A DNA stretch of 64,000 bases from Neorhizobium lilium (lineage in GTDB: Bacteria; Pseudomonadota; Alphaproteobacteria; Rhizobiales; Rhizobiaceae): positions 1,212,573 to 1,276,572 of the forward strand of contig NZ_SBIP01000001.1 in NCBI RefSeq assembly GCF_004053875.1. Direction: 5' to 3'. Shown one piece after another: positions 1-9,981 of the stretch. The position numbers were made by a program, and so were the translations under genes. Numbering within the stretch: position 1 is the first letter of the stretch; each line of letters begins with the position of its first letter. Below the pieces are notes generated by a model. The model did not search any database. It saw only the letters and a program-made list of their open reading frames with translations, and had not been told where the DNA came from.

Positions 1-1652
1 TCGTCCAGCATCATCACCGACATTTCGGTAACGATGCGGCCCTTGTCGTCAACGAAATAGGCAAGCCCGATGCGGCCAGGTTTCGGCACCCTGCCGGTAG
101 TGAGCGACGAGAGCCATTCGCTGGCGCCCGGACCTTTGACGCGGTAGCGGGAAAAACCGGGCAGGTCGAGAATGCCGGCGGCATCGCGAACCGCGAGACA
201 TTCCTCCTCGATGCGTGAGCTCCATGGTCCTTGGCGGCTCCAGGTCTGGGTGGCCTCCTCGGTCGTGTCGTCGCCGGGCTTGGCGTACCACATGGCCCGT
301 TCCCAGCCGTTGAACGGCTTGAACTGAGCACCAAGTGCCGCGATCCGGTCGTGGATCGGCGAAAACTTCTGCCCGTGACCGGCTGGCCAGTAATGTTTCG
401 GAAAATGCATGGCGTATTCGTGGCCGTAGATCTCCATGCCCTTCTCGACGCAGTAATCCTTGTCGGAAGCGAATGACGTGTAGCGGCGCGGATCGCAGGA
501 CCACATGTCCCATTCGGTCTCGCCTTCCGTCACCCATTCGGCCAGCACCTTGCCGGCGCCGCCCGCCTGGCAGATGCCGAATGTGAAGACGCAGGCTTCG
601 AACGCGTTCGGCACGCCTGGCATCGGACCGATCAGCGGATTGCCGTCCGGCGCGTAAGGGATGGGACCGTTGATCATCTTCGACAGGCCGGCGGTGCCGA
701 GGATCGGCACCCGCTCGATCGCGTCGTTCAGATACCATTCCAACCGGTCGAGATCGTCCGGGAAGAGCTGGAAGGAAAAGTCCTCCGGCATCGGATCATC
801 AGGCGTCGCCCAATGGGCGCGGCAGTTCTTCTCGTAAGGACCAAGATTCATGCCGTATTTCTCCTGGCGGAGATAATAGGAACTGTCGACATCGCGCAGC
901 AGCGGCAGCTTATGGCCGGCCTCCTTCGACCAGGCGGCGAGTTCCGGGATCTCATCGAACAGCATATATTGATGGCTCATCACCATCATCGGCACGTCGC
1001 GGCCGAACAGTTTTCCCACCTCGCGAGCATAATAACCGGCGGCGTTGACAACGTATTCGCAGGCGATCTCACCCTTTGGCGTGCTGAGTATCCACTCGTC
1101 CTTCTCCCGGCGCGCAGCTGTCACCGGACAGAAACGAATGATTCTCGCGCCCATATCGCGGGCGCCCTTTGCCAGTGCCTGGGTCAGCTGGGCCGGGTCG
1201 ATGTCGCCGTCGTAAGGGTCATAGAGCGCGCCGGTCAGGTCGTGGGTTTCGAGAAAAGGGTATTTCGATTTGATCTCATCAGGCGACAGAATGTCGAGAT
1301 CCATGCCCTGATAGCGGCCCATGCCGACGACGCGCTTGAACTCGCGCAGTCGCTCGTTCGAATGGCCAAGCCGGATCGAGCCGGTGACGTGGTAGTTCAT
1401 CGGGTAATCGACCAGCGCCCCCAATTCGCGATAAAGCGAGGCGGAATATCGCTGCATGTTCATGATCGACCAGGAAGACGAAAAGGTCGGCACGTTTCCG
1501 GCCGCATGCCAGGTAGAGCCGGCAGTAAGCTCGTTCTTTTCGAGAAGCACACAATCCGTCCAGCAGGCCTTGGCGAGATGGTAGAGCGAGGACGCTCCGA
1601 CCGCTCCGCCGCCGATGATGACCACACGCGCCCGTTCCGGCAATTCCGACAT
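1..1652 (-). CDS. FAD-dependent oxidoreductase, dimethylglycine/sarcosine dehydrogenase type (partial)
   Basis: Reading back from an ATG at 1652, the frame stays open to the window edge (about 550 codons), so the C-terminus lies outside. The N-terminus has a Rossmann FAD motif (GGGAVGAS, residues 14-21). It also has AGSTWHAAG (44-52), whose His49 matches the covalent-flavin histidine of dimethylglycine dehydrogenase. A DAO-type oxidase domain spans about 1-390, and a GcvT/aminomethyltransferase-like region begins near residue 440. Family members run about 800 aa and oxidatively demethylate N-methylglycines, passing C1 units to tetrahydrofolate. GCAGGGA lies ahead of the ATG. A LysR gene is divergent across 102 bp and is its likely regulator. 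The exact substrate (dimethylglycine, sarcosine or another N-methylated amine) is not decided by sequence. Confidence 0.82.
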   Translation of the reverse strand, partial: MSELPERARVVIIGGGAVGASSLYHLAKACWTDCVLLEKNELTAGSTWHAAGNVPTFSSSWSIMNMQRYSASLYRELGALVDYPMNYHVTGSIRLGHSNERLREFKRVVGMGRYQGMDLDILSPDEIKSKYPFLETHDLTGALYDPYDGDIDPAQLTQALAKGARDMGARIIRFCPVTAARREKDEWILSTPKGEIACEYVVNAAGYYAREVGKLFGRDVPMMVMSHQYMLFDEIPELAAWSKEAGHKLPLLRDVDSSYYLRQEKYGMNLGPYEKNCRAHWATPDDPMPEDFSFQLFPDDLDRLEWYLNDAIERVPILGTAGLSKMINGPIPYAPDGNPLIGPMPGVPNAFEACVFTFGICQAGGAGKVLAEWVTEGETEWDMWSCDPRRYTSFASDKDYCVEKGMEIYGHEYAMHFPKHYWPAGHGQKFSPIHDRIAALGAQFKPFNGWERAMWYAKPGDDTTEEATQTWSRQGPWSSRIEEECLAVRDAAGILDLPGFSRYRVKGPGASEWLSSLTTGRVPKPGRIGLAYFVDDKGRIVTEMSVMMLD

Positions 1653-1754
1653 CTGCGTTCCCTGCAATTTTCTCTCAGATTTGCAGGAGGTGCGATCTTC
1701 ATCAAGCGCGCAGAAACCGCTTTATTGATCGAGATCATCGATTAGTTTGGTCGA

Positions 1755-2606
1755 ATGCAAATCGACCTGATCGAAACCTTCCTTGACCTGATGGAAACAC
1801 GCAGCTTCAACCGCACGGCGGAAAGGCTGGATGTGACGCAATCCACCGTTTCCCACCGCGTCAACGCTCTGGAAGCCGCCTTCAACCGCAAGCTTTTCGT
1901 GCGGGGCAAGGGCGGTACTGTACCAACGGTGGCGGGCCTTCGACTGCTCGACCATGCCAAGGCGCTGCAGAGCCAATGGCACGAGGCAGTTCGCTCGGTG
2001 GAGGCGGCGGGCACCTATGAGCGGTCGATGCGCATCGGCATACAGCACGACGTCGCGGAAATGATCGGCGGACGCTTCCTGAAAGCCATACGGGAGGAGA
2101 TGCCGGGCACCTCAACTTATCTGGAGGCGGATTATTCCATCCAGATGAACCGGGATCTCGGCGCTGGCGATCTGGACCTCGCGGTTCTTTATACGCCGCA
2201 CCACCTGCCGGACCTGCATTACGAGCGGATCGGTGAAATCGCCTATGTGCTCGTATCCACCTCTGCGGTGAGCCTCGCCGAGATCCGGCCACAAGACTAT
2301 ATCTACGCCAATTACTCGCCGGCCTTCGACCGGGCGCACCGGATGGCGCTGCCGCAATTTGCAGCTTCGGCCGTCGCTGCGGGCCGAAACCTTATCCTCG
2401 GCGACCTTGTCGCAACGCTTGGCGGCGCCACCTATGTGACGCAGAAAACGGCTGAAACACTGGTGTCGGAAAAAAGTGTCCGTCGGGTTGCCGATGCACC
2501 GGTCATCCCGCAAATCATCCACGCCGCGACCAATATTCGCTCCCGTCATTCTCACCAGCACAGGAAACTGATCGCGATACTGTGCGATCTTCTTTCGGAA
2601 CCCTGA
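1755..2606 (+). CDS. LysR-family transcriptional regulator
   Basis: A 283-aa protein. An N-terminal winged helix-turn-helix (about residues 3-60, with RTAERLDVTQSTVSHRV as the recognition region) is followed by a LysR substrate-binding domain (about 90-280). It is transcribed away from the neighbouring flavin dehydrogenase, the standard layout for a LysR activator of that gene. The effector is probably the N-methylated substrate or a relative; this is inferred from position only. The 102-bp shared intergenic region contains GATC-rich half-sites close to the LysR start, but I could not single out one T-N11-A box. Full length for the family. Confidence 0.9.
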   Translation: MQIDLIETFLDLMETRSFNRTAERLDVTQSTVSHRVNALEAAFNRKLFVRGKGGTVPTVAGLRLLDHAKALQSQWHEAVRSVEAAGTYERSMRIGIQHDVAEMIGGRFLKAIREEMPGTSTYLEADYSIQMNRDLGAGDLDLAVLYTPHHLPDLHYERIGEIAYVLVSTSAVSLAEIRPQDYIYANYSPAFDRAHRMALPQFAASAVAAGRNLILGDLVATLGGATYVTQKTAETLVSEKSVRRVADAPVIPQIIHAATNIRSRHSHQHRKLIAILCDLLSEP

Positions 2607-2799
2607 TTTGAGACCTGAAAACGGTGAAATTTCCTGCCAATTTCTCATGCACAAGAAATCACAGTCATTGTTTTTACTATTTAATATCGGGTCGATAAAT
2701 CGTTTCCCGGGACAAGCAACTTTTCAAATTCTACTTCGCGGCTATTCTGTCGGAGCGAAATGATTCGCAATAAACCGCTCTTGATCTAGCGAGGCTGCT

Positions 2800-3030
2800 T
2801 TGAATAGCCAAAGCCCTTACAGTGAAGATATGTCTTCGATTGAGCAGTGGGCTATGAACCGGGCTCATCAGATCGTCGTCCATCAAGGCATGAGCCTGGT
2901 CGAGGCCGCCCAGTGTCTGGACCGTAAACGCATGACGGCCAATACTTATGCCCTGCGCAATGCCATCATGGATTGCCTAGTCGAAGCGCTTCAGGAAGGG
3001 CAGCAGGCGCGAAGAGTAGCGGCTGAATAG
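2800..3030 (+). CDS. Small hypothetical protein, weakly ANTAR-like
   Basis: A 76-aa reading frame from a TTG at 2800, preceded by AGCGAGG; an internal ATG at 2830 is the alternative start. The protein is helical. It has a stretch (about residues 24-63: Ala-x2-Ile-Val..Gly-Met-Ser.. Ala-x2-Cys-Leu.. Met-Thr-Ala-Asn.. Leu-Arg-Asn) whose spacing recalls the ANTAR RNA-binding fold found at the end of antiterminator response regulators. I do not recognise it as a named family. It stands alone between a LysR gene and a VWA protein. The ANTAR reading is a pattern impression only. Confidence 0.5.
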   Translation: MNSQSPYSEDMSSIEQWAMNRAHQIVVHQGMSLVEAAQCLDRKRMTANTYALRNAIMDCLVEALQEGQQARRVAAE

Positions 3031-3115
3031 GTCCATCACCGAAAGTTGAAGCTTCGGGCAACTGCGACAGTCGCCCTCCAGTCGCACTGTGTTACAGTTT
3101 TAATACTCTAACGCA

Positions 3116-3913
3116 GTGGTTGGGTTGGCTATGCTTACGACACTCGCAATACTGATCGGCCTTACCAGTGCTGCGGCGCCGGTATCGGCACGATCGGGAG
3201 AAGGAGAGGTGGATGTCGAGCTGGTGCTCGCAGTCGATACCTCCCGCTCCATGGATTACGAAGAGGTCCGCATCCAGCGCGAGGGCTATGTCGAGGCGCT
3301 GCGGCACAAGGAATTCATCAACGCCGTGAAAACGGGGCTGATCGGCCGGATCGCCATCACCTATTTCGAATGGGCCGGCGATGTCGTGCCCGATTCCGTG
3401 ATGGACTGGACGATCATCGAAACGGAGCAGGATGCGCTTGCCTTCGCGGGGAAGCTCGAGGCGAGACCCATCGACACACAGCGCCGCACCTCGATCTCCG
3501 CCGCGATTGCCCAGGGCGCGACGATGATCGTCTCCAACGCCTATCGCGGCACGCGCCAGGTGATCGACATTTCGGGAGACGGGCCGAACAACTCCGGCAA
3601 TCCGGTGGAGCCGGCGCGCGACAAGGCGGTGGAGGCCGGGATCACCATCAACGGCCTTGCCATCATGCTTCGCCCTTCCGGTACACCGGGCGGTCTCGAC
3701 ACATATTACGGCGACTGCGTAACTGGTGGGCCTGGTTCCTTCGTGCTGCCGGTGCACGAGATCGAGGATTTTGCCACCGCCGTGCGCCGCAAGCTGCTCA
3801 TGGAAATCAGCGACCTGACGCCGCCTGCCAAGGTCCAGCGCATCGCCAGCAACGCGCCCCGCAGCGACTGCCTTATCGGGGAAAAGCAGTGGCAGGATCT
3901 GTTCGACCGCTAG
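3116..3913 (+). CDS. DUF1194 von Willebrand factor A-like exported protein
   Basis: A 265-aa protein from a GTG at 3116; an ATG at 3131 is an equally plausible start. It begins with a signal peptide (hydrophobic core LTTLAILIGLTSAA, then Ala-rich cleavage region). The mature part opens with a VWA fold whose MIDAS motif is visible as AVDTSRSM (DxSxS). The rest matches the DUF1194 family, exported VWA-like proteins common in rhizobia. The function is unknown; a metal-dependent protein-protein adhesion role in the periplasm is the family expectation. The TIGR02587/TIGR02588 pair starts about 100 bp downstream on the same strand and may be co-transcribed. Confidence 0.82.
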   Translation: MVGLAMLTTLAILIGLTSAAAPVSARSGEGEVDVELVLAVDTSRSMDYEEVRIQREGYVEALRHKEFINAVKTGLIGRIAITYFEWAGDVVPDSVMDWTIIETEQDALAFAGKLEARPIDTQRRTSISAAIAQGATMIVSNAYRGTRQVIDISGDGPNNSGNPVEPARDKAVEAGITINGLAIMLRPSGTPGGLDTYYGDCVTGGPGSFVLPVHEIEDFATAVRRKLLMEISDLTPPAKVQRIASNAPRSDCLIGEKQWQDLFDR

Positions 3914-4017
3914 GAAATCCTGGAAATCCGCTTCAACGCTGCCGCTGGTCAAACGTGGACAGCCTCCTATCTTGCTGCCGAAGGGGAAGTTTCCCATTCG
4001 GGCTTGGACGGAGCAGC

Positions 4018-4902
4018 ATGGCGGGGGCGGAAAACGTAGTAGGGAGTAGGTCGCAGGCGAATCGCGAATTGCGGCGATTCCTGCTTGGGCTCGGCCGAGG
4101 TGCGGCCGGCGCCATGCTGTTCGGTATTCCCATGCTGATGACCATGGAGTTCTGGGCGCTCGGCTTCTCGATGGACCGATGGCGCCTGCTCCTGATGCTG
4201 CTCGCCAATATTCCCATGCTGATCCTGCTCGCCGACCTGATCGGTTTCGAGCATACCACCACATGGCAGCAGGCGCTGCGGGATGCGACCATCGCCTATG
4301 GCCTCGGCATTGCAATAAGCGGCGCAATCCTCGTCATGCTCGGCATTATTAAAGCGGACATGTCGCTGTCCGAGATCCTCGGCAAGACTGCGATCCAGGC
4401 GATACCGGCCAGCATCGGCGCCATGCTGGGACGCTCGCAGCTAGGCGGGCAGGACGATGACGAGGAGAAGGACGGCGAAGACGGTGGCGCGGTTCCGGAT
4501 CACTTGTCTACCCATTATGTGCAGGAGCTTTTCCTGATGGCCGTGGGGGCGCTGTTCCTCAACCTCAATGTCGCGCCGACGGAGGAGGTGATCCTGATCT
4601 CCTACAAGATGACGCCGTGGCACGCGCTGGCTGCGATCCTTGCGTCGATCGCCATCATGCACGCTTTCGTCTATGCCGTCGCCTTCAAGGGCACCCATGC
4701 CATACCGGAAGGCATTCCCTGGTGGCATGCCTTCCTGCGCTTCACCCTTCCGGGCTATGTCATCGCCATGGGCATCAGCATCTACGTGCTTTGGACCTTC
4801 GGCCGGCTCGACGACATGGCTTTCACGCAGATGCTGATGTCGGCCATCGTCCTGAGCTTTCCAGGGTCGATCGGCGCCGCCTCCGCCCGCCTCATCCTAT
4901 AG
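4018..4902 (+). CDS. TIGR02587 family integral membrane protein
   Basis: A 294-aa polytopic membrane protein. ATG 4018 is chosen because the frame upstream of it is antisense-like in composition. Hydrophobic segments lie near residues 20-45, 50-65, 88-108, 165-185, 195-220, 235-258 and 265-290. An acidic loop (GGQDDDEEKDGED, about 142-154) separates two halves. I recognise the sequence type as the conserved TIGR02587 family, which is regularly followed by a TIGR02588 gene, as here. No function is known. No transport signature or catalytic residue is evident. Confidence 0.8.
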   Translation: MAGAENVVGSRSQANRELRRFLLGLGRGAAGAMLFGIPMLMTMEFWALGFSMDRWRLLLMLLANIPMLILLADLIGFEHTTTWQQALRDATIAYGLGIAISGAILVMLGIIKADMSLSEILGKTAIQAIPASIGAMLGRSQLGGQDDDEEKDGEDGGAVPDHLSTHYVQELFLMAVGALFLNLNVAPTEEVILISYKMTPWHALAAILASIAIMHAFVYAVAFKGTHAIPEGIPWWHAFLRFTLPGYVIAMGISIYVLWTFGRLDDMAFTQMLMSAIVLSFPGSIGAASARLIL

Positions 4903-4913
4903 CGAGTACGCCG

Positions 4914-5324
4914 ATGACGAACATAATCGACAACCGCCCGAGCGAAGCCGACAATCCCGGCTGGATAGAGTGGGCTACCGGCCTTCTGGCGGCGGTCCTC
5001 GTCATCGGCATGCTTGTCTGGGTCACCTGGGAAGCCCTGACCCAGGAGAACAGGCCGCCGGAATTCACCGTCACCATAACCGGCAGGCAGATGGTGCAAG
5101 GCAACTACCGGGTCAGTTTCGATATTGCCAATACCGCGCCGCAAACCGCCTCTGCGGTCGCCGTCCGTGGCGAGATCATTCAAGACGGCAAAGCCGTGGA
5201 GGAAGTCGAGGTAACCTTCGACTATGTGCCCGCGCAATCCCAGGCAGCCGGTGCAGTTCTCTTCTCGCGCGATCCGGGACAGGACGAGGTCCGCGTCCGC
5301 GCGGTTGGCTATACGACGCCTTGA
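4914..5324 (+). CDS. TIGR02588 family protein
   Basis: A 136-aa protein starting at ATG 4914, 11 bp after the TIGR02587 gene. One transmembrane helix (about residues 21-40, ATGLLAAVLVIGMLVWVTW) is followed by a soluble, beta-rich domain (about 50-136), probably on the outer face of the inner membrane. The pairing and short spacing indicate co-translation with the upstream polytopic protein. The function is unknown; a periplasmic accessory subunit of that membrane protein is the natural inference. Confidence 0.8.
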   Translation: MTNIIDNRPSEADNPGWIEWATGLLAAVLVIGMLVWVTWEALTQENRPPEFTVTITGRQMVQGNYRVSFDIANTAPQTASAVAVRGEIIQDGKAVEEVEVTFDYVPAQSQAAGAVLFSRDPGQDEVRVRAVGYTTP

Positions 5325-5355
5325 TCTGCAGACATCGCGCCGGTTCTTAGTCGGC

Positions 5356-6558
<1,203 letters not shown>

Positions 6559-6780
6559 TCAACCTGCCATCCGGGGCAATGGGTATTTCCAGACTCTTGT
6601 AGGACAAACAAAGCGCTGTTGCCTCCGCGACCCCGTGCCTGACGACTGCACCTTGCTCACGGGCAATACGGCTTTGTGACAATTCGTGTGCCGAAGAAGG
6701 GATCGATACCATATCCATTGCGTTACTATGCGCTGCCGCGGCTTTCCCGAGAGCGGTAAAAAATTAAAAGGAGTACAGGG

Positions 6781-7314
6781 ATGAAAAAGTTTGTTGCCGC
6801 GGCCATTGCCGTTCTGCCCGTTATTGCCAGCGCCAGCGCGGCCTATTCGGCCGACATGATCGGCCGCCGCGACCGGGTGCCTGCTTACGAGGAGCAGGAC
6901 CAGCGCAACGGCGTCCGGATCGGCTATCTCGACTGCTCGATCAGCGGTGGCGTCGGCTATGTTCTTGGATCCGCCAAGGAAGCCGATTGCGCCTTCACCT
7001 CGACCATGGGCGGAGAGCCGCGCGACCATTATGCAGGCGTCGTCCGTAAGATGGGTGTCGATCTGGGCTTCACCACCCGCTCGCGTCTGATCTGGGCCGT
7101 TTTCGCACCGACCGCAGGCTATCACCATGGTTCGCTGGCCGGCCTCTATCAGGGCGCCAGCGCCGAAGCCACCGTGGGTGCGGGTATCGGAGCCAATATC
7201 TTGGTTGGCGGCACATCCGGCTCGATCCATCTGCAGACCATCAGCGTGACCGGCCAGCTCGGCCTCAATGTGGCCGCGACCGGCACCTCCGTAACGCTGT
7301 CTCCCGTCGAGTAA
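6781..7314 (+). CDS. DUF992 domain-containing exported protein
   Basis: A 177-aa protein with AAAAGGAG just upstream of the ATG. A cleavable signal peptide (KKF then an Ala/Val core, cleavage near ASA-AYS) precedes a glycine-rich beta domain with conserved GYLDC and KEADCAF cysteine segments, typical of DUF992 proteins of Rhizobiales. It is likely periplasmic, and its function is unknown. It is monocistronic, with a strong hairpin terminator right after the stop. Confidence 0.85.
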   Translation: MKKFVAAAIAVLPVIASASAAYSADMIGRRDRVPAYEEQDQRNGVRIGYLDCSISGGVGYVLGSAKEADCAFTSTMGGEPRDHYAGVVRKMGVDLGFTTRSRLIWAVFAPTAGYHHGSLAGLYQGASAEATVGAGIGANILVGGTSGSIHLQTISVTGQLGLNVAATGTSVTLSPVE

Positions 7315-7322
7315 AACGTATA

Positions 7323-7356
7323 GATCTTGCCTCTCCCGAAGCGGAGGGGCAAGATC
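7323..7356 (+). terminator. Hairpin terminator after the DUF992 gene
   Basis: Inverted repeat with 14-nt arms at 7323-7336 and 7343-7356 (one G-T wobble) and a 6-nt loop, 9 nt after the DUF992 stop. It has no long T run, as is common in GC-rich alphaproteobacteria. Confidence 0.75.
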
Positions 7357-7538
7357 CGCATTATCCCGCCATCCTCGGACAATCCCTGCCACATCGTACG
7401 CGCGCTCGAAACAATCATCCGTGTGGCTGGTTGGGAAAGATCTTGAAGCTGCGGTTTCGGGATCATACCTTGAGAAAAGGGCAATCGGGTGCGCAGAGAC
7501 GGGAGCTCGCGGGCCGGGCAGGTCAGTGGGAATGCAGC

Positions 7539-8444
7539 ATGGACATCGAAAAAATCATGCGTTCGGTCGTGGCCGTTCGCGCCTCCATTCCGGAGGATGC
7601 TTTTACCGCCGAAACTCTCGGTACACGGCGTGAAGGCAGCGGCGTCGTCATTCGCGAAAACGGTTTAGTGCTGACGATCGGTTATCTGCTGACGGAGGCA
7701 GACGAAGTCTGGCTGACGCGCCATGACGGGCGCGTCGTGCCCGGCCATGCGCTGGCCTATGACCAGCAGAGCGGGTTCGGTCTGGTGCAGGCCCTCGCTC
7801 CACTCGATCTGCCGGCCCTGCCAATCGGCGATTCCGATACCGCCTCCGTGGGCGAAGCGATCGTCTTTGCAGATGGGGAAGGGCAGTTTGTGCGCGGCAC
7901 CATCGTCGCGAAGCAGGAATTTGCCGGCTATTGGGAATATCTTCTCGAAGAAGCGATCTTCATCACCCCCGCTCATCCTTCATGGGGCGGCGCGGCTTTG
8001 GTCGATAGCGAGGGGCAGCTTATTGGTATCGGCTCGCTACGGCTGCAGATGAGCCGCAGCGGCGAGGTGACGGATATCAACATGGTGGTGCCGATCAATC
8101 TCCTGCGCCCCATCCTCGACGGCCTGCTTCACCAGGGCGAATTCAGCCCGCCGCCGCGCCCTTGGCTGGGCGCCTATTCAGCGGAAGCCAATGGCGACGT
8201 CGTGGTGATGAGCGTGACCGAGAATGGCCCGGCCGCGAAGGCAGGACTGCGGCGTGGCGACATCATTTCGGAAATCCGCGATGGCGAGGTGGAGGGCCTG
8301 GCGGACTTCTATCGTAAGGTCTGGGACAGCGGCCCGCCCGGCGCGGAAATACCGATGCGGGTGCTTCGCGACGGACGCGAGGCGTGGCTACGGATCCGCT
8401 CCGCCGACCGCAACGACTTCCTGCGCAAGCCTCAGCTGCAGTAG
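7539..8444 (+). CDS. Trypsin-like/PDZ protein with degenerate catalytic triad (S1C family)
   Basis: A 301-aa protein from ATG 7539; an upstream in-frame ATG at 7431 would add 36 unconvincing residues. Layout: trypsin-like domain about 1-190, PDZ domain about 200-290 (KAGLRRGDIISEI). The fold and length resemble short DegP/HtrA proteases, but the three active-site regions are changed. The usual NAHVV block reads TIGYLLTEAD (no His), the Asp block reads YDQQSGFGLV, and the GNSGGAL block reads PSWGGAALV (Trp at the Ser position). No signal peptide is visible, so a cytoplasmic, non-proteolytic binding role is likely. That conclusion is inferred from missing residues. Confidence 0.78.
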   Translation: MDIEKIMRSVVAVRASIPEDAFTAETLGTRREGSGVVIRENGLVLTIGYLLTEADEVWLTRHDGRVVPGHALAYDQQSGFGLVQALAPLDLPALPIGDSDTASVGEAIVFADGEGQFVRGTIVAKQEFAGYWEYLLEEAIFITPAHPSWGGAALVDSEGQLIGIGSLRLQMSRSGEVTDINMVVPINLLRPILDGLLHQGEFSPPPRPWLGAYSAEANGDVVVMSVTENGPAAKAGLRRGDIISEIRDGEVEGLADFYRKVWDSGPPGAEIPMRVLRDGREAWLRIRSADRNDFLRKPQLQ

Positions 8445-8468
8445 CCGCGACAGGCTTGAGACATTCGC

Positions 8469-9740
8469 TCAGCGGATGAGAATGGCCCGGAAATCATTGA
8501 CATTGGTTCCGGTCGGACCGGTCTCGAACAGGTCGCCCAGAGCCGAAAAAGCCTCGAAGCTGTTGTTGGTGTCCAGCAGTTTGCGGCCATCCAGGCCTGC
8601 AGCCCTAAGCCGGCGCGCCGTGGTTCCATCGACATAGGCGCCGGCATTGGTTTCCGAGCCGTCGATCCCGTCCGTATCGGCTGCCAGCGCCACGATCTCG
8701 TGACCGTCAATGGCAAGCGCCAGCGCGAGAGCGAACTCGCCGTTGCGCCCGCCTTTTCCGCCTTTGCTTTTCAGCGTCACGGTGGTCTCGCCGCCGGACA
8801 AAAGTACGGTCGGGCGAGCGAATGGGCGGTCTCGCTGTGCCACCTCACGGGCAATTGCCGCATGGACCAGGGCCACATCCCGCGCTTCGCCCTCGATCGC
8901 GTCAGAGAGGATATGCGGTGTCACACCATGGGCACGGGCAATCTCCGCCGCTGCCTCCAGAGAAACCCCGGCCGAAGCGATGATGTGATGTTCATGGCGC
9001 TCGAAGATCGGATCGTGCGGGTGAGGGGCGTCCGCCGCCGGCGAAAGAAGATGGTTCATCATCGCCGGGGGCAGGGCAAGGCCATATTGTTCGACAATGC
9101 CGAGTGCATCGTGCCGCGTCGTATGATCCGGGATGGTAGGACCTGAGGCAACGAATGCCGGATTGTCTCCCGGAATGTCGGACACGATCATGCTCACCAC
9201 ACGCGCCCTGGTCGCAGCCGCGAGCCTGCCGCCCTTGATGGTCGATAGATGCTTGCGCACGATGTTCATGGCCGCGATCGGCGCGCCGGAGGCCAGAAGC
9301 TGTTCGTTCAGGGCGATCTCGTCGGCCAGCGTCATCCCCTGAGGCGGTGCGGGAAGAAGCGCCGAGCCTCCGCCACAGACAAGCGCAATGACCAGATCGT
9401 CTTCCGTCAATTCCGAAACGTCCTCGACCAGGCGCTGCGCGCCGGCCAGGCCTGCCTTGTCCGGCACGGGATGGGCCGCCTCCAGAACCTCGATGGAACG
9501 GGTTTCGCAGCCATAGCCGTAGCGGGTAACGACGACGCCGGTGAGCGGGCGATCCGGATAGGTTTCCTCCCAGAGCCGCTCCAGAGCCGCCGCCATCTGT
9601 GCTGCGCCTTTTCCAGCACCGACGACGATTGTGCGGCCATCGGCGGGGGCCTGCGGCAGGTATGTGCGAAGACCGGTCGATGGATCGGCTGACCGAACGG
9701 CAGCCGAAAACATCGCCGCCAAGAGATCCCTGTCCTTCAA
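8469..9740 (-). CDS. Glycerate 2-kinase (MOFRL/GckA-TtuD family)
   Basis: A 423-aa protein. I place the start at a TTG (9740) because a GGGAGG ribosome site sits 6 nt upstream and the length then matches the family (about 420 aa). A longer frame to ATG 9785 lacks a ribosome site. Visible features: GAGKGAAQM near the N-terminus, LVCGGGSALL (about 120-130), SDIPGDNPAFVASGPT (about 183-198) and a C-terminal MOFRL-type GGETTVTL..GGRNGEFALA block. It phosphorylates D-glycerate to 2-phosphoglycerate, as in serine-cycle, tartrate or hydroxypyruvate metabolism. It is divergent from nadE with about 240 bp between, and no other glycerate genes are adjacent. Confidence 0.9.
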   Translation of the reverse strand: MKDRDLLAAMFSAAVRSADPSTGLRTYLPQAPADGRTIVVGAGKGAAQMAAALERLWEETYPDRPLTGVVVTRYGYGCETRSIEVLEAAHPVPDKAGLAGAQRLVEDVSELTEDDLVIALVCGGGSALLPAPPQGMTLADEIALNEQLLASGAPIAAMNIVRKHLSTIKGGRLAAATRARVVSMIVSDIPGDNPAFVASGPTIPDHTTRHDALGIVEQYGLALPPAMMNHLLSPAADAPHPHDPIFERHEHHIIASAGVSLEAAAEIARAHGVTPHILSDAIEGEARDVALVHAAIAREVAQRDRPFARPTVLLSGGETTVTLKSKGGKGGRNGEFALALALAIDGHEIVALAADTDGIDGSETNAGAYVDGTTARRLRAAGLDGRKLLDTNNSFEAFSALGDLFETGPTGTNVNDFRAILIR

Positions 9741-9981
9741 ATGCGGCCTCCCTGCCTGCAAAAGCTCCGTTCGATCATGCCGCATATCGTGCGTCAACCG
9801 AGCGGATCCGCATAGGGGAAGCCGGCACGGGCACCACCCCTGTTTACAGGGCATATCAGTACCTCGTCGTCACTTAATCATGGAAGGGGACTAAACCATT
9901 GCGTCGATGTGCTCTATTTATGAACCAGACTTGACACAGATCAACGTCGGCGCTGAGCCAGCGCCCGAATGGCGGGACAAT

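Noticed and set aside
813..1745. Long open frame on the plus strand opposite the FAD oxidoreductase
   Set aside because: The minus-strand frame has clear FAD motifs and a covalent-flavin His; the plus frame has no recognisable domain and is a by-product of high third-position GC.
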